Below are positions 53,924 through 61,673 of a DNA stretch of 64,000 nt, piece by piece; the first letter of the stretch is position 1; the number at the start of each line of letters is the position of its first letter. The translations under genes and the position numbers were made by a program. The notes below the pieces were generated by a model that worked only from the letters and a program-made list of their open reading frames with translations, was not told the origin of the DNA and did not search any database. Origin of the DNA: Armatimonadota bacterium (GTDB lineage Bacteria; Armatimonadota; Chthonomonadetes; Chthonomonadales; Chthonomonadaceae); the NCBI GenBank assembly GCA_028871815.1, contig JAGWMJ010000009.1, positions 1 through 64,000 on the forward strand, written 5' to 3'.

Positions 53924-54175
53924 ATGGCGAAGATTGAGTGCCTACATTGCTTGACAACGCAGGAGGCGATGGATGCGGCCCCAGTCGGCGGCTCACTTGG
54001 CGAGCTGCTGCTCCGTCACACATGCCGCAGTTGCTGGCAGCTCTGGGTCGACCAGCAGTTGCTGATCATCAACCATTACGGTCTGCAGCTTGCCGATCCA
54101 GAGGATCGTAGACAACTCACGTCAACGATGAAGGAGTTTCTCAACCTGCCCGAACCACCGGGCAACAAGGCTTGA
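53924..54175 (+). CDS. YggX-like (Fe(2+)-trafficking) small protein with two CxxC motifs
   Basis: An 83-residue protein from ATG 53924 after AAGGAGG. The part GGSLGELLLRHTCRSCWQLW, VDQQLLIINHYGLQLADPED and RRQLTSTMKEFLN follows the YggX pattern (PGxLGxxIxxxxSxxAWxxWxxxQxxLINExxLxxxxPxxRxxLxxxMxxFL). YggX is linked to iron supply and oxidative damage of Fe-S proteins. Here two cysteine pairs (CLHC at residues 6-9, CRSC at 34-37) are present, which the E. coli protein lacks. They could form a zinc or iron site. A longer frame upstream (53393) is antisense to another gene and is rejected. Confidence 0.75.
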   Translation: MAKIECLHCLTTQEAMDAAPVGGSLGELLLRHTCRSCWQLWVDQQLLIINHYGLQLADPEDRRQLTSTMKEFLNLPEPPGNKA

Positions 54176-54186
54176 CTCCACGAGCC

Positions 54187-55167
54187 TCATTTGTGTTTCC
54201 GGGCAGGCTTTGAAGGAACCGACGCTGGTGGGGCAATCGACATAACCGGCTCCAGAAACGCGTGCTTTGAGGCGTAGTTGAGCGTGACCTTGAAGTGGCT
54301 TAAAAAGTTCACTCCAAGGACTGCGGACGTTTTGTCGAAACCGGCCGGCGCATCTACCGAGAGGAAGCCTACCATAACCTTATGGACGACTGCCTTTCCC
54401 ATCGAAATGGAGGGGACGACCGCGAAACCAACCTTCGCCAACCTGCCGCCTACGCCCGAGATAGCCGTAACGGTTGCCGGTTTGAGCTTGAGTTGCGCTG
54501 CAACCGCAACGGGTATCAATGTGCCCGGGCAGCCCGTATCGAGCAAAGCCTGAACGGTAGCCTTACCGACCTGAATCTTCACAAACGGACGCCCGTCGCG
54601 CATGAATAACGGTACAGCGATCGATGCGGCCGGCGGTTTGGTCTTGATAGACATGAGGACCAATGCCGCTTCAGGGTAATCTACAGTGACCTGAAATGCC
54701 GACAGAAACGGTGTTCCCAGCCATCCACTGGGCGCCTGTGGCGCCCCGGAAGCGCTGACCAGCGATGACACGTCGATGAGGGCTGGCGTAAGATTGCTGA
54801 GCGCAACGGATCCCACGTGGAGCGATGCCAATTTGGCCTGCATCGCGTCGGTTGTGGTCTGAAAGACGCTCAATCGAACCCGGGTAGCCACCGCCTGAAG
54901 GCTTTGCGACTTGTATACTGCCGGGCTGATGGTAATGGCGTTAAGACCGCTATCAATGGCGAACGTAGCGAACGCCTTTTGGTTGATAAAGCAGTCGACA
55001 ACGGGTATGCCCTGCCAGTAGCGAATCGGCACCACAGCCGGCAACTGCACCGAGGCTGGGATTGGGAGCGGGGCAGGCTGGATTGGGAGTACCTGTCTGG
55101 TGGTGGAAGCACCCAAACCGATAACTGTGGCTGCCATAACGGCGCGTAAGCAACTAATCCGATTCAT
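54187..55167 (-). CDS. Exported retropepsin-like aspartic protease-fold protein
   Basis: A 326-residue protein with a probable signal peptide (MNRISCLRAVMAATVIGLGA). Two homologous beta-barrel lobes are seen. Lobe one has FATFAIDSGLNAITISPAVY; lobe two has VQALLDTGCPGTLIPVAVAAQ, then GVNFLSHFKVTLNYASKHAFLE. DSG and DTG are each the catalytic triad of retropepsin/aspartyl-protease (PF13650/PF13975) domains. Two lobes in one chain could act as an internal dimer. Lobe ends LGTPFLSAFQVTVDY and LGVNFLSHFKVTLNY repeat each other. The frame starts at 55323, overlapping aroQ; ATG 55165-55167 is chosen because it opens the signal peptide. Substrate unknown. Confidence 0.75.
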   Translation of the reverse strand: MNRISCLRAVMAATVIGLGASTTRQVLPIQPAPLPIPASVQLPAVVPIRYWQGIPVVDCFINQKAFATFAIDSGLNAITISPAVYKSQSLQAVATRVRLSVFQTTTDAMQAKLASLHVGSVALSNLTPALIDVSSLVSASGAPQAPSGWLGTPFLSAFQVTVDYPEAALVLMSIKTKPPAASIAVPLFMRDGRPFVKIQVGKATVQALLDTGCPGTLIPVAVAAQLKLKPATVTAISGVGGRLAKVGFAVVPSISMGKAVVHKVMVGFLSVDAPAGFDKTSAVLGVNFLSHFKVTLNYASKHAFLEPVMSIAPPASVPSKPARKHK

Positions 55168-55618
55168 TTGTTGCAAGCTCGATGCGCTCTTGCAGCGCGT
55201 CCATCGCGAGCAGGTAGCCATGCGCTCCCAGGCCGCTGATCTGGCCAACGGCGGCGGGCGCTGTAACGGACCGACTCCGAAACTCCTCGCGAGCGTGGAT
55301 ATTGGAGAGGTGCACTTCCACAACCGGCAAACCTACGGCCGCCAGCGCGTCACGGATAGCGTAGGAATAGTGCGTGTAAGCCCCGGGATTGATTACGATT
55401 CCATCGGCCCAGTTGCGCGCTTCGTGAATCGTTTCGATGATATGCCCTTCATCGTTATGCTGGCACACTCGAACGGTGATGTGCCGTAGTTCGGCGTGCG
55501 CCTTGATGCGGGCATCGATGTCGGTGAGCGACTGGCTGCCGTAAATGGTCGGCTCGCGTGTTCCGAGAAGATTGAGGCTCGGCCCGTGGATGACGCTGAT
55601 GCGTACTTGCCGGTTCAC
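55154..55618 (-). CDS. aroQ: 3-dehydroquinate dehydratase, type II
   Basis: A 154-residue type II dehydroquinase, which converts 3-dehydroquinate to 3-dehydroshikimate in the shikimate pathway. Motifs are VIHGPSLNLLGTREPTIYG (GPSLNLLG at residues about 12-19, with the catalytic Tyr of IYG), QHNDEGHIIETIHEA, VINPGAYTHYSYAIRDAL and VEVHLSNIHAREEFR. GPSLN replaces the more common GPNLN, a small change in the active-site loop. ATG at 55616-55618 overlaps the Trm112 gene stop by four bases. No other aro gene is in the window. Confidence 0.95.
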   Translation of the reverse strand: MNRQVRISVIHGPSLNLLGTREPTIYGSQSLTDIDARIKAHAELRHITVRVCQHNDEGHIIETIHEARNWADGIVINPGAYTHYSYAIRDALAAVGLPVVEVHLSNIHAREEFRSRSVTAPAAVGQISGLGAHGYLLAMDALQERIELATNESD

Positions 55619-55872
55619 GACTTGGACGAGGCCTCTGGCGTTCCGGCATCATGATCTTCCGGGTTGGCATTCGGGTCGCGGAGAACCGCCTCCTCCACCA
55701 GCAAAACCGGCACGCCATTATTGACGGGGAAGGCATATCTGCCGCATGCGCATACCAGCACACCGGCTTCCTTATCGAGATGTACGGAGCGCCTCTGCGG
55801 ACACGCTGGGCAAGCGAGCAGGTCCAGAAACCATTGCTCCAATACCTGGGGTGGCGGATCGGTGTTATTCAT
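55615..55872 (-). CDS. Trm112-family small zinc-binding protein
   Basis: An 85-residue Trm112-like protein. The form is LLACPACPQRRSVHLDKEAGVLVCACGRYAFPVNNGVPVLL: a CPxC pair, a CxC pair in place of the usual single C-x2-C, and FPVxNGVPVLL at the end. Eukaryotic Trm112 activates methyltransferases, and the bacterial YcaR-like form is often beside glycosyltransferase or lipid-A genes. The frame continues to 55896; ATG 55870-55872 has no ribosome-binding site either. It overlaps aroQ and follows a glycosyltransferase gene. Confidence 0.82.
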   Translation of the reverse strand: MNNTDPPPQVLEQWFLDLLACPACPQRRSVHLDKEAGVLVCACGRYAFPVNNGVPVLLVEEAVLRDPNANPEDHDAGTPEASSKS

Positions 55873-55943
55873 CTTGACAGGGCACCACGGCAGCACAGAT
55901 TAGATGAACAGAATACCTGCAACCGAAGTGCCGGCGCGCCAGC

Positions 55944-57074
55944 CTAACTTGCGGTTACATCTTTGTATGCCTGGATGGTTCGAGCCGCCGTTGAGCGCCA
56001 CGTAAAGCGTGCTGCGCGTGGTGGGCCAAGCGCGGCAAGACTCTCCCTCAGAGCCGGATCGGTCATCATGCGCACAAGAGCCGATTGGAACTGCTGCTGT
56101 TCGAGCGGTGCGATTAAGGCCGCATCGCCCACAACCTCCGGCATAGCGGGTCGGTCGCTCACCAGCACCGGCGTACCGCATGCCATCGCCTCCAGGGGAG
56201 GCAGACCAAAACCCTCGTACATCGCTGGATGGCAGTAGAAGAGGGATGCCGCGTAGAGTGCAGGGAGGTCCCCATCGGGTACATAACCCAGGAGACGCAG
56301 CCATGCGGGATCTGCTCCATTGTTCGCAGAGCGAGCCCGGTCCACGATCTCCTCCGCCGAGCCGCCCCACCCCGGCTTGCCGGCGATCACCAAATCCATC
56401 CCGCCAGCCGCCGACTGACGGGCCACCGCAAACGCCTCTGCAAGAAAAGCAAGATTCTTGCGTGGCTGCAGCACGCCGACTGAGAATACGAACGGTGCAT
56501 CAAGGCCGTACGTGGCACGGACCTGGCTGAGGCTCTCTGCAAATTTATCGCGCGGATTCAGAAACTCTTCGGGCAAGCCGAGCGGAGTAGCGATAACCAG
56601 CCCTGGGTCCAAATCATACAGTCTCAGGATGTCGCGGCGCGAGCTTTCGGAAACGGTAATCACCCGGGCGGCTCGGCGCATCGAGGCGGCTGCGAACATG
56701 TTGAGCAGCAAGCGATCGTACGGGCGGTACCACTGCGGATAGAGACGGAATGAGACATCGTGAACCGTGGTGACGACGGGACACGGAATCCGAGGAGGAA
56801 CGTTGTACTGCACGTGGAGGACGTCCGGCGGCTTCGCCTGTATCGCTCTCGGCAGGACGAGTAGCGACCAGACGCGATCATTGGCGGCCGGAAGCGAAAT
56901 GAACTCGGCTTGCCCCAGCCATGCTGCCTCCGCAGCATCGACCGGAATACGGGTGTAGACAGTAAGCTTCGGCGGATCCGGCGCGCTCAGCATCGCGCGG
57001 ATCAGGTTCCGCCAGTAGGTCCTGTCACCCGTATAGCGACCCGTGATGGCTCGGCCATCCACAGCGACATTCAC
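55944..57074 (-). CDS. GT4 glycosyltransferase
   Basis: A 376-residue family 4 glycosyltransferase. The start MNVAVDGRAITGRYTGDRTY is typical of mannosyltransferase-like GT4 proteins. DVLHVQYNVPPRIPCPVVTTVHDVSFRLYP precedes the RxxRVITVSESSRRDI segment. The donor domain has FVFSVGVLQPRKNLAFLAEA, DLVIAGKPGWGG and YCHPAMYEGFGLPPLEAMACGTPVLVS with the EX7E motif. VVGDAALIAPL follows. It overlaps the next gene by four bases (ATGA). Together with its neighbour it builds an unidentified glycan, perhaps separate from the main polysaccharide. Confidence 0.92.
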   Translation of the reverse strand: MNVAVDGRAITGRYTGDRTYWRNLIRAMLSAPDPPKLTVYTRIPVDAAEAAWLGQAEFISLPAANDRVWSLLVLPRAIQAKPPDVLHVQYNVPPRIPCPVVTTVHDVSFRLYPQWYRPYDRLLLNMFAAASMRRAARVITVSESSRRDILRLYDLDPGLVIATPLGLPEEFLNPRDKFAESLSQVRATYGLDAPFVFSVGVLQPRKNLAFLAEAFAVARQSAAGGMDLVIAGKPGWGGSAEEIVDRARSANNGADPAWLRLLGYVPDGDLPALYAASLFYCHPAMYEGFGLPPLEAMACGTPVLVSDRPAMPEVVGDAALIAPLEQQQFQSALVRMMTDPALRESLAALGPPRAARFTWRSTAARTIQAYKDVTAS

Positions 57075-58240
57075 TGCAGGGATGCTCGCTGTCGCCGAGG
57101 CGATGCAGCCACAATCTGCGCGTAGAGAGCGGCCAAGCGAGATGCCATAGCCGCGTAGCTGTTGCGGTCTGCGTAGGATGCGCAGGCTGCCGTAAGCCCG
57201 GCCCGGCGGGCGGGAGAGCCGATCAACTCGCGAAGTTCCTCGGCGAATCTGGGCGTACTATCTAGAGCAGCCAGCGCCACACAGGGATCACCATCTGCCG
57301 CGATTTCCCGGTGCGGAGGTATGTTGCTGGCGAGGATCGGCCGGCGATACGCGATAAGGCTGGCTAGCGAGCCGGAGCCGGACATCTCGACATACGGTGC
57401 GATAGCTACGTCGGTTGCGGCCATGGCAAACGGCACATCCGACGGCTGAAGGTAACCCGTGATGTGAACGCGGGCCGACATGCCCTCGGCCAGTATGCGG
57501 GCACGAAGCTTCGCGCCGGTATCCGTATGGTCGTCTGGATGATCGCCGCCGGCGAAGAGTAGGTCGACATCGGGCGGCAGAAGTGGCAACATATCGAGGG
57601 CCAGATTGTGACCCTTTCGCGCCGTAACGAATCCGAAGATTGTCACGGTGTGCTCGTTGGTGAGACCGAACCGCTCGCGCCCCGCCGCCCGGTCGGGTAA
57701 CGGCTGAGGTTCCGGAACGGGATGTCGCATCACGTGCAGCCGCGACGGCTCAACGCCAATCGACTCCAGGCGTGTGCGATCCAGGAGCGTATGCACTACG
57801 ATGGCGCGAATCTTATGATGGCAAAAGTTGCGCCGGTTGGCGACGGTCAGCGCCAGTCGGCGCAGCTTGCTGCCGGTCGGTGATACCACTTCGTGGGCCG
57901 TAACTACCAACGGCTTGCGCGCGGCGCCATAAACTGCGCCGATATGGCTTCGCAGCGGAGAGACTCCGCCGAACAGAAAGTACTGGTGCTGGATGTGAAT
58001 CAGATCCGCCGACGCAGCGGCGGCCAGCGACCGGATATAGGCCGTGCCGTCTACTGCGCGATGCAGCAGTGCGCTGCCAATGCCGATTCGCCGGATCTCC
58101 GGTATCGGCGCACGAAGGACTGCGGGCGCGTCGGGCAGCCTCTCAAACGCACTCAACAGGTGCTCCGTATAATCCCGTACACCACACTGCAGTCGGTCCG
58201 GCAACATCATTGCCACCCGCAGCCGTGCGGGGTCGGTCAC
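57071..58240 (-). CDS. GT4 glycosyltransferase
   Basis: A 389-residue family 4 glycosyltransferase. The N-domain contains RVAMMLPDRLQCGVRDYTEH, LIHIQHQYFLFGG and PLVVTAHEVV. The donor domain has TVTIFGFVTARKGHNLALD, DLLFAGGDHPDD, ITGYLQPSDVPFAMAATDVA and IAPYVEMSGSGSLASLIAYR, so the second Glu of the EX7E motif is replaced in a Ser/Gly-rich stretch, as in several GT4 subfamilies. It overlaps the PfkB gene stop and the next glycosyltransferase start by four bases each. Specificity is unknown. Confidence 0.85.
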   Translation of the reverse strand: MTDPARLRVAMMLPDRLQCGVRDYTEHLLSAFERLPDAPAVLRAPIPEIRRIGIGSALLHRAVDGTAYIRSLAAAASADLIHIQHQYFLFGGVSPLRSHIGAVYGAARKPLVVTAHEVVSPTGSKLRRLALTVANRRNFCHHKIRAIVVHTLLDRTRLESIGVEPSRLHVMRHPVPEPQPLPDRAAGRERFGLTNEHTVTIFGFVTARKGHNLALDMLPLLPPDVDLLFAGGDHPDDHTDTGAKLRARILAEGMSARVHITGYLQPSDVPFAMAATDVAIAPYVEMSGSGSLASLIAYRRPILASNIPPHREIAADGDPCVALAALDSTPRFAEELRELIGSPARRAGLTAACASYADRNSYAAMASRLAALYAQIVAASPRRQRASLQ

Positions 58241-59199
58241 GGTGATTCAGTCCGTACCGGGCGACCGTGGACGGCTATCCAATCCAATGTTGCCTCCATT
58301 GGGAGGACCCCGGATGTGGCGCCGTTTCCCATTACCGAAAGCGCGCCTACCGCATTGGCGAACTCTGCTGCCGCGAATGGATCCCAGCGGCGTGCGAGGC
58401 ACGCCAGGAAGCCGGCAACCCAGGCATCACCTGCTCCCAGCGTATCCGACACGGGTACCGACCATGCCTTCACGGTAACATGTCGTCCCCCCTCGAGCAA
58501 CAGGTAGCATCCCTCGGCGCCTAGCTTTATACCAACGTTGCGTGCACCCAGGCTCTGCAGGCGGCATGCAATTTCGGGCACCGAGGTAATGCCATTGACC
58601 ATGTGGCTCGCCTCCTCGTAGCTGGGCAGCAGGTAGTCTACGTAAGGTAGGCACGGCGCAAGACGTGACATCCAGTCACCAGCCGGATCCCAAACGACGT
58701 CCAGAGAGGTGGTGACGCCCGCCGCCCGAGCGCGGTGCAGCAAATCTGCCATTGGCTCGCCGTCGATGCCGGGCATCACCAGGGCGCCGCCGATGTTCAG
58801 GAAGCGCGTGTTGAGCAGGCGTTCACAATCCAGTCGTGACGCGGAAACGGTGCCGCTTGCCCCGACATCGTGAAGAAAGCTGCGCTCGCCATCCGGCGCG
58901 ACCAACACTACGGTGCTGGCTGTCCGCGAGGCGACATCCACCACCACATCATCCGTTTCGACACCACTCTCGCGCAAACGGTGGAGGAGGAACTCGCCAA
59001 AGCCGTCTCCACCAACACATCCCGCCGCGGCGCAAGATACTCCGAGCTTGGCAAGCGCAATCGCCGTGTTGGCCGCATTACCGCCGGTCTGCAGTTCAAT
59101 TCGCTCCAACATCGCCAGCTTGCCACGGCCGGGCAATCCCTCTACCGGCCGCGCCACCACGTCGGCAACCAGGATACCAAGACAGGTAACGTCGCGCAA
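58237..59199 (-). CDS. PfkB-family carbohydrate kinase
   Basis: A 320-residue sugar kinase. TGGNAANTAIALAKLG is the substrate-binding motif near the N-terminus, and SDTLGAGDAWVAGFLACLA is the C-terminal signature with the catalytic Asp in GAGD. FLNIGGALVMPGIDG and LDVVWDPAGDWM are typical of sugar kinases beyond ribokinase (ADP-heptose/2-keto-3-deoxygluconate-like). Its place between a membrane protein and two glycosyltransferases suggests it supplies a sugar phosphate for glycan synthesis, though the substrate is open. The start overlaps no gene; the stop overlaps the next start by four bases. Confidence 0.88.
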   Translation of the reverse strand: MRDVTCLGILVADVVARPVEGLPGRGKLAMLERIELQTGGNAANTAIALAKLGVSCAAAGCVGGDGFGEFLLHRLRESGVETDDVVVDVASRTASTVVLVAPDGERSFLHDVGASGTVSASRLDCERLLNTRFLNIGGALVMPGIDGEPMADLLHRARAAGVTTSLDVVWDPAGDWMSRLAPCLPYVDYLLPSYEEASHMVNGITSVPEIACRLQSLGARNVGIKLGAEGCYLLLEGGRHVTVKAWSVPVSDTLGAGDAWVAGFLACLARRWDPFAAAEFANAVGALSVMGNGATSGVLPMEATLDWIAVHGRPVRTESP

Positions 59200-59202
59200 C
59201 GG

Positions 59203-60087
59203 CTACACCTCCCGCCCAGTTCCATGACTGGGCCCGGAGCGGTCGTCCAGCTGATAGGCTCGGGAATCCGGCGGAGGCTCACCCGTATCAAAGGCGGCGA
59301 GTACGCCGTATCGAACAAGTTGGGCACGCGCACCCTGGCAGCTGCAGATTGCCAACAGCGGTATGGCGCAAATCATCATCGGCAACACTGAGACCAGCAT
59401 TATCGCAAACACGATCAGCGACATCCCCATGAGCTCGGCGGCAAACATGGGATCACCGATTGTGAGGAAAAAGGAACGCTTCAATGCCGCTCCGGCGCCT
59501 CGCCTGGCCTGGTGACCCGGGTCGTCCAGCGCGCCCAGCTCCTGCGCCGCAATCAGCGGGTACTGGTAAGCACCCATCATCAGCCAGAAAATGGTGATGT
59601 ACAGGCAAACCATGGCGCCGAGCTGCCCGGCAAGTCCGAGATGACCGTAGAACCGAAAGTTTATGCCGATCAGGAATACGAACGCGAGGTGCAATATGCT
59701 GAGCATAAGTGACGCACGCCAGAGCCGGGCCGCGTTACGAAACAGATCTCCCCACGCTACCTCTTCGCGAGCGCAAATCTGCCACGCAACGCCAAATGTG
59801 CCACCGACCAGGAGCATCAGTACGCTCCAGAGAACCACGACCAGCGCGCCCCTCATGCCCCACGCCTGCGGCGGCAAAACGTCCCAAATGGAACCAATCG
59901 CCAGGATGATGGCCGCGATGGTAACGCTGATCGCCACTACAAGCCCGATGTGATCCCAGGTTAGGCCAAAAGCGGTGCGCATCTCGCGGAGAAACCGCGC
60001 GGGAGGCGGCCGATCCGTGACTTCAGATCGGTCCGGCTGCGGAGCTTGTTGGTCGTCAGCGCGCCGATTGTCGGGCGTCTTGAGCAT
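59203..60087 (-). CDS. Polytopic membrane protein of unknown function
   Basis: A 294-residue protein with a hydrophilic N-terminus of about 45 residues and about six membrane helices, for example LVVAISVTIAAIILAIGSIW, ALVVVLWSVLMLLVGGTFGVAW and MGMSLIVFAIMLVSVLPMMI. No motif was recognised; the segment WGDLFRNAARLWRASLMLSI recalls the DUF624 (YesL) style but not strongly. The frame opens at 60189; ATG 60085-60087 is used because the upstream part is antisense to the ABC permease start. It is the first gene of the minus-strand block that ends at 54187. It may be an export or assembly component of that block. Confidence 0.6.
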   Translation of the reverse strand: MLKTPDNRRADDQQAPQPDRSEVTDRPPPARFLREMRTAFGLTWDHIGLVVAISVTIAAIILAIGSIWDVLPPQAWGMRGALVVVLWSVLMLLVGGTFGVAWQICAREEVAWGDLFRNAARLWRASLMLSILHLAFVFLIGINFRFYGHLGLAGQLGAMVCLYITIFWLMMGAYQYPLIAAQELGALDDPGHQARRGAGAALKRSFFLTIGDPMFAAELMGMSLIVFAIMLVSVLPMMICAIPLLAICSCQGARAQLVRYGVLAAFDTGEPPPDSRAYQLDDRSGPSHGTGREV

Positions 60088-60182
60088 AGCGTTGGCGAAA
60101 CGTGGGTGGAGCAGCCGATTGAAGGAATAACGCGGCCTTAGACACAATACCCGAACCACATCCGTAACCGCTTGGCTACAAA

Positions 60183-61334
60183 ATGGCATTCGCCCCGCTG
60201 CATACTCTCCTGACTTGGCTGGCTGCCGCCGTCGTGCTGCTTTGCGGCTGGGTAGTATGTGGATTCGCGCGATGGACTGCTGGGCGTTTGCCGGTTCGCT
60301 GGAGGAGGCTGCTGGTTGGAGCGGCCGGGTACGTCGTGTTGGTGCTCTTCGCCGTGGTGTTTGTTACCCCGTTCCTTTGGATGCTGGTCACCTCGGTAAA
60401 GGTTGATACCCAGATATTCAGCAACCACGTGCAATGGCTCCCAACGGTGCCAACGGTTCGCGAAACTGTGGTTGATAGCAACGGAATCCGCAAAACGAGC
60501 TACGTGCCGGTAGTCGTTTTGCACATCGGCATACAGACGCGGCGAGTGGCGCTGCTGGCAGACCTGGAACACGGGCAGAGCCGTGTCAGGGAACTTGGCG
60601 CAAACGCGCAAATTGAGGTCGTCCCAACTGCCAACATTACGCCGGTGCGCCGTGTTGAGCCGCAATGGCACAACTATCCCGACGCGCTCCGTTCGTTTCC
60701 GTTCTGGCTCTACACCGCCAATACGCTGCTGATCTGCGTGCTAACGATGGCGGGTACCGTGATCTCTGCAGCCTTGCCGGCGTACGGTTTCGCCCGGGTG
60801 CGGTGGCGTGGACGCGACACACTTTTCTTCATCCTGCTGGCCACCATCATGCTGCCTCCGCAGGTCACCATGCTGCCTGTGTTTCTTATCTTCCGAAGAC
60901 TGCACTGGACAGGCACATTTCTGCCGCTGATTGTGCCGGCGTTCTTCGGCCCGGCGTTCTACATTTTCCTGCTGCGGCAGTTCTTCAGAACGCTTCCGCA
61001 GGAACTGTCGGACGCGGCGCGAATTGATGGGTGCTCGGAGGTAGGAATTCTGGCGCGAGTTATCGCACCGATATCCAAACCAGCTTTAGCCACTGTAGCG
61101 CTTCTAGCCTTCACCAGCGCATGGATGGACTTCAGTGGACCGCTGATTTACCTGCATGACGAACGAACCTATACGCTGGCTGTTGGCCTTCTGGCGTTTC
61201 TTGGCCGACACGGCGGCGAGTGGGCGCTCCTGATGGCAGCCAGTACCGTCATCACATTGCCGATGCTGGTGATCTTCTTCTTCGCTCAGAAGACCTACAT
61301 CCAGGGAATAGCGCTTACCGGCATGAAGGGCTGA
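60183..61334 (+). CDS. Carbohydrate ABC transporter permease (MalG type), unaccompanied
   Basis: A 383-residue permease of the MalG/CUT1 class. An extra N-terminal helix precedes the usual first helix VLVLFAVVFVTPFLWMLVTSVK. About 80 residues are inserted between that helix and the WHNYPDAL element (SNHVQWLPTV ... VVPTANITPVRRV). Core helices follow, with the EAA-type loop DAARIDGCSEVGILARVIAPI. No solute-binding protein, second permease or ATPase is in the window. The start has no ribosome-binding site and could be downstream. The insert could be a small periplasmic domain. The substrate is an oligosaccharide by family. Confidence 0.88.
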   Translation: MAFAPLHTLLTWLAAAVVLLCGWVVCGFARWTAGRLPVRWRRLLVGAAGYVVLVLFAVVFVTPFLWMLVTSVKVDTQIFSNHVQWLPTVPTVRETVVDSNGIRKTSYVPVVVLHIGIQTRRVALLADLEHGQSRVRELGANAQIEVVPTANITPVRRVEPQWHNYPDALRSFPFWLYTANTLLICVLTMAGTVISAALPAYGFARVRWRGRDTLFFILLATIMLPPQVTMLPVFLIFRRLHWTGTFLPLIVPAFFGPAFYIFLLRQFFRTLPQELSDAARIDGCSEVGILARVIAPISKPALATVALLAFTSAWMDFSGPLIYLHDERTYTLAVGLLAFLGRHGGEWALLMAASTVITLPMLVIFFFAQKTYIQGIALTGMKG

Positions 61335-61335
61335 T

Positions 61336-61524
61336 CTACCCGGACGAGCTTTTGCCCGGCTTACGGGGCGCACTGGCGGATTCTGGCCTGGAAGATACCG
61401 GCGCTACTACCCGTGCGCGGGCCAGCGTGCGCTCAGCATCGTCCTGCGGGCCCTTGCGAATTCCCGGGATGCCAAATCTGCGGACGATGCGGTCCAACAG
61501 CCGGTCTCGATCGACTGGCATCAT
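61336..61524 (-). CDS. Possible small basic protein, unknown
   Basis: A 62-residue frame beginning ATGATG (61524-61519). It is preceded by GGAGGTGAG (61539-61531) with six bases spacing, one of the strongest ribosome-binding sites in the window. The product begins MMPVDRDRLLDRIVRRFG, rich in Arg and Asp, with a disordered Ser/Pro/Lys-rich tail. It is divergent from aspS and convergent with the ABC permease. No family is recognised. It could equally be chance in GC-rich sequence, but the ribosome-binding site argues for a real gene. Confidence 0.42.
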   Translation of the reverse strand: MMPVDRDRLLDRIVRRFGIPGIRKGPQDDAERTLARARVVAPVSSRPESASAPRKPGKSSSG

Positions 61525-61601
61525 GCTCTTCTCACCTCCACAACGCGCGATATCTGCCGTACGGCAAGATTACCGCGCAGGTTTCGCGGATTGTGCGCTT
61601 A

Positions 61602-61632
61602 TGGACCAGCCGGTGACTCCATCGGCTATACT
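61602..61632 (+). promoter_or_regulatory. Possible aspS promoter
   Basis: TATACT (61627-61632) matches five of six -10 bases. TGGACC (61602-61607) lies 19 bases upstream as a weak -35. The expected start is about 61639, giving a leader of about 35 bases before the aspS GTG, with GGAGGAGG in it. Confidence 0.35.
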
Positions 61633-61673
61633 ATCGATTCTGCGACGATCAGGCCTGGAGGAGGATCCCGAGC

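Larger units (their letters stand above)
61335..61673. other. Intergenic region before aspS with one small candidate gene
   Basis: These 339 bases separate the ABC permease from aspS. They hold one small minus-strand open frame with a strong ribosome-binding site (see 61336-61524) and, near the aspS end, a TATACT -10-like hexamer at 61627-61632. A plus-strand frame at 61413-61616 has no ribosome-binding site. The GC-rich part shows no clear tRNA, riboswitch or T-box (no aspartate-specific T-box structure was found). Confidence 0.5.
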
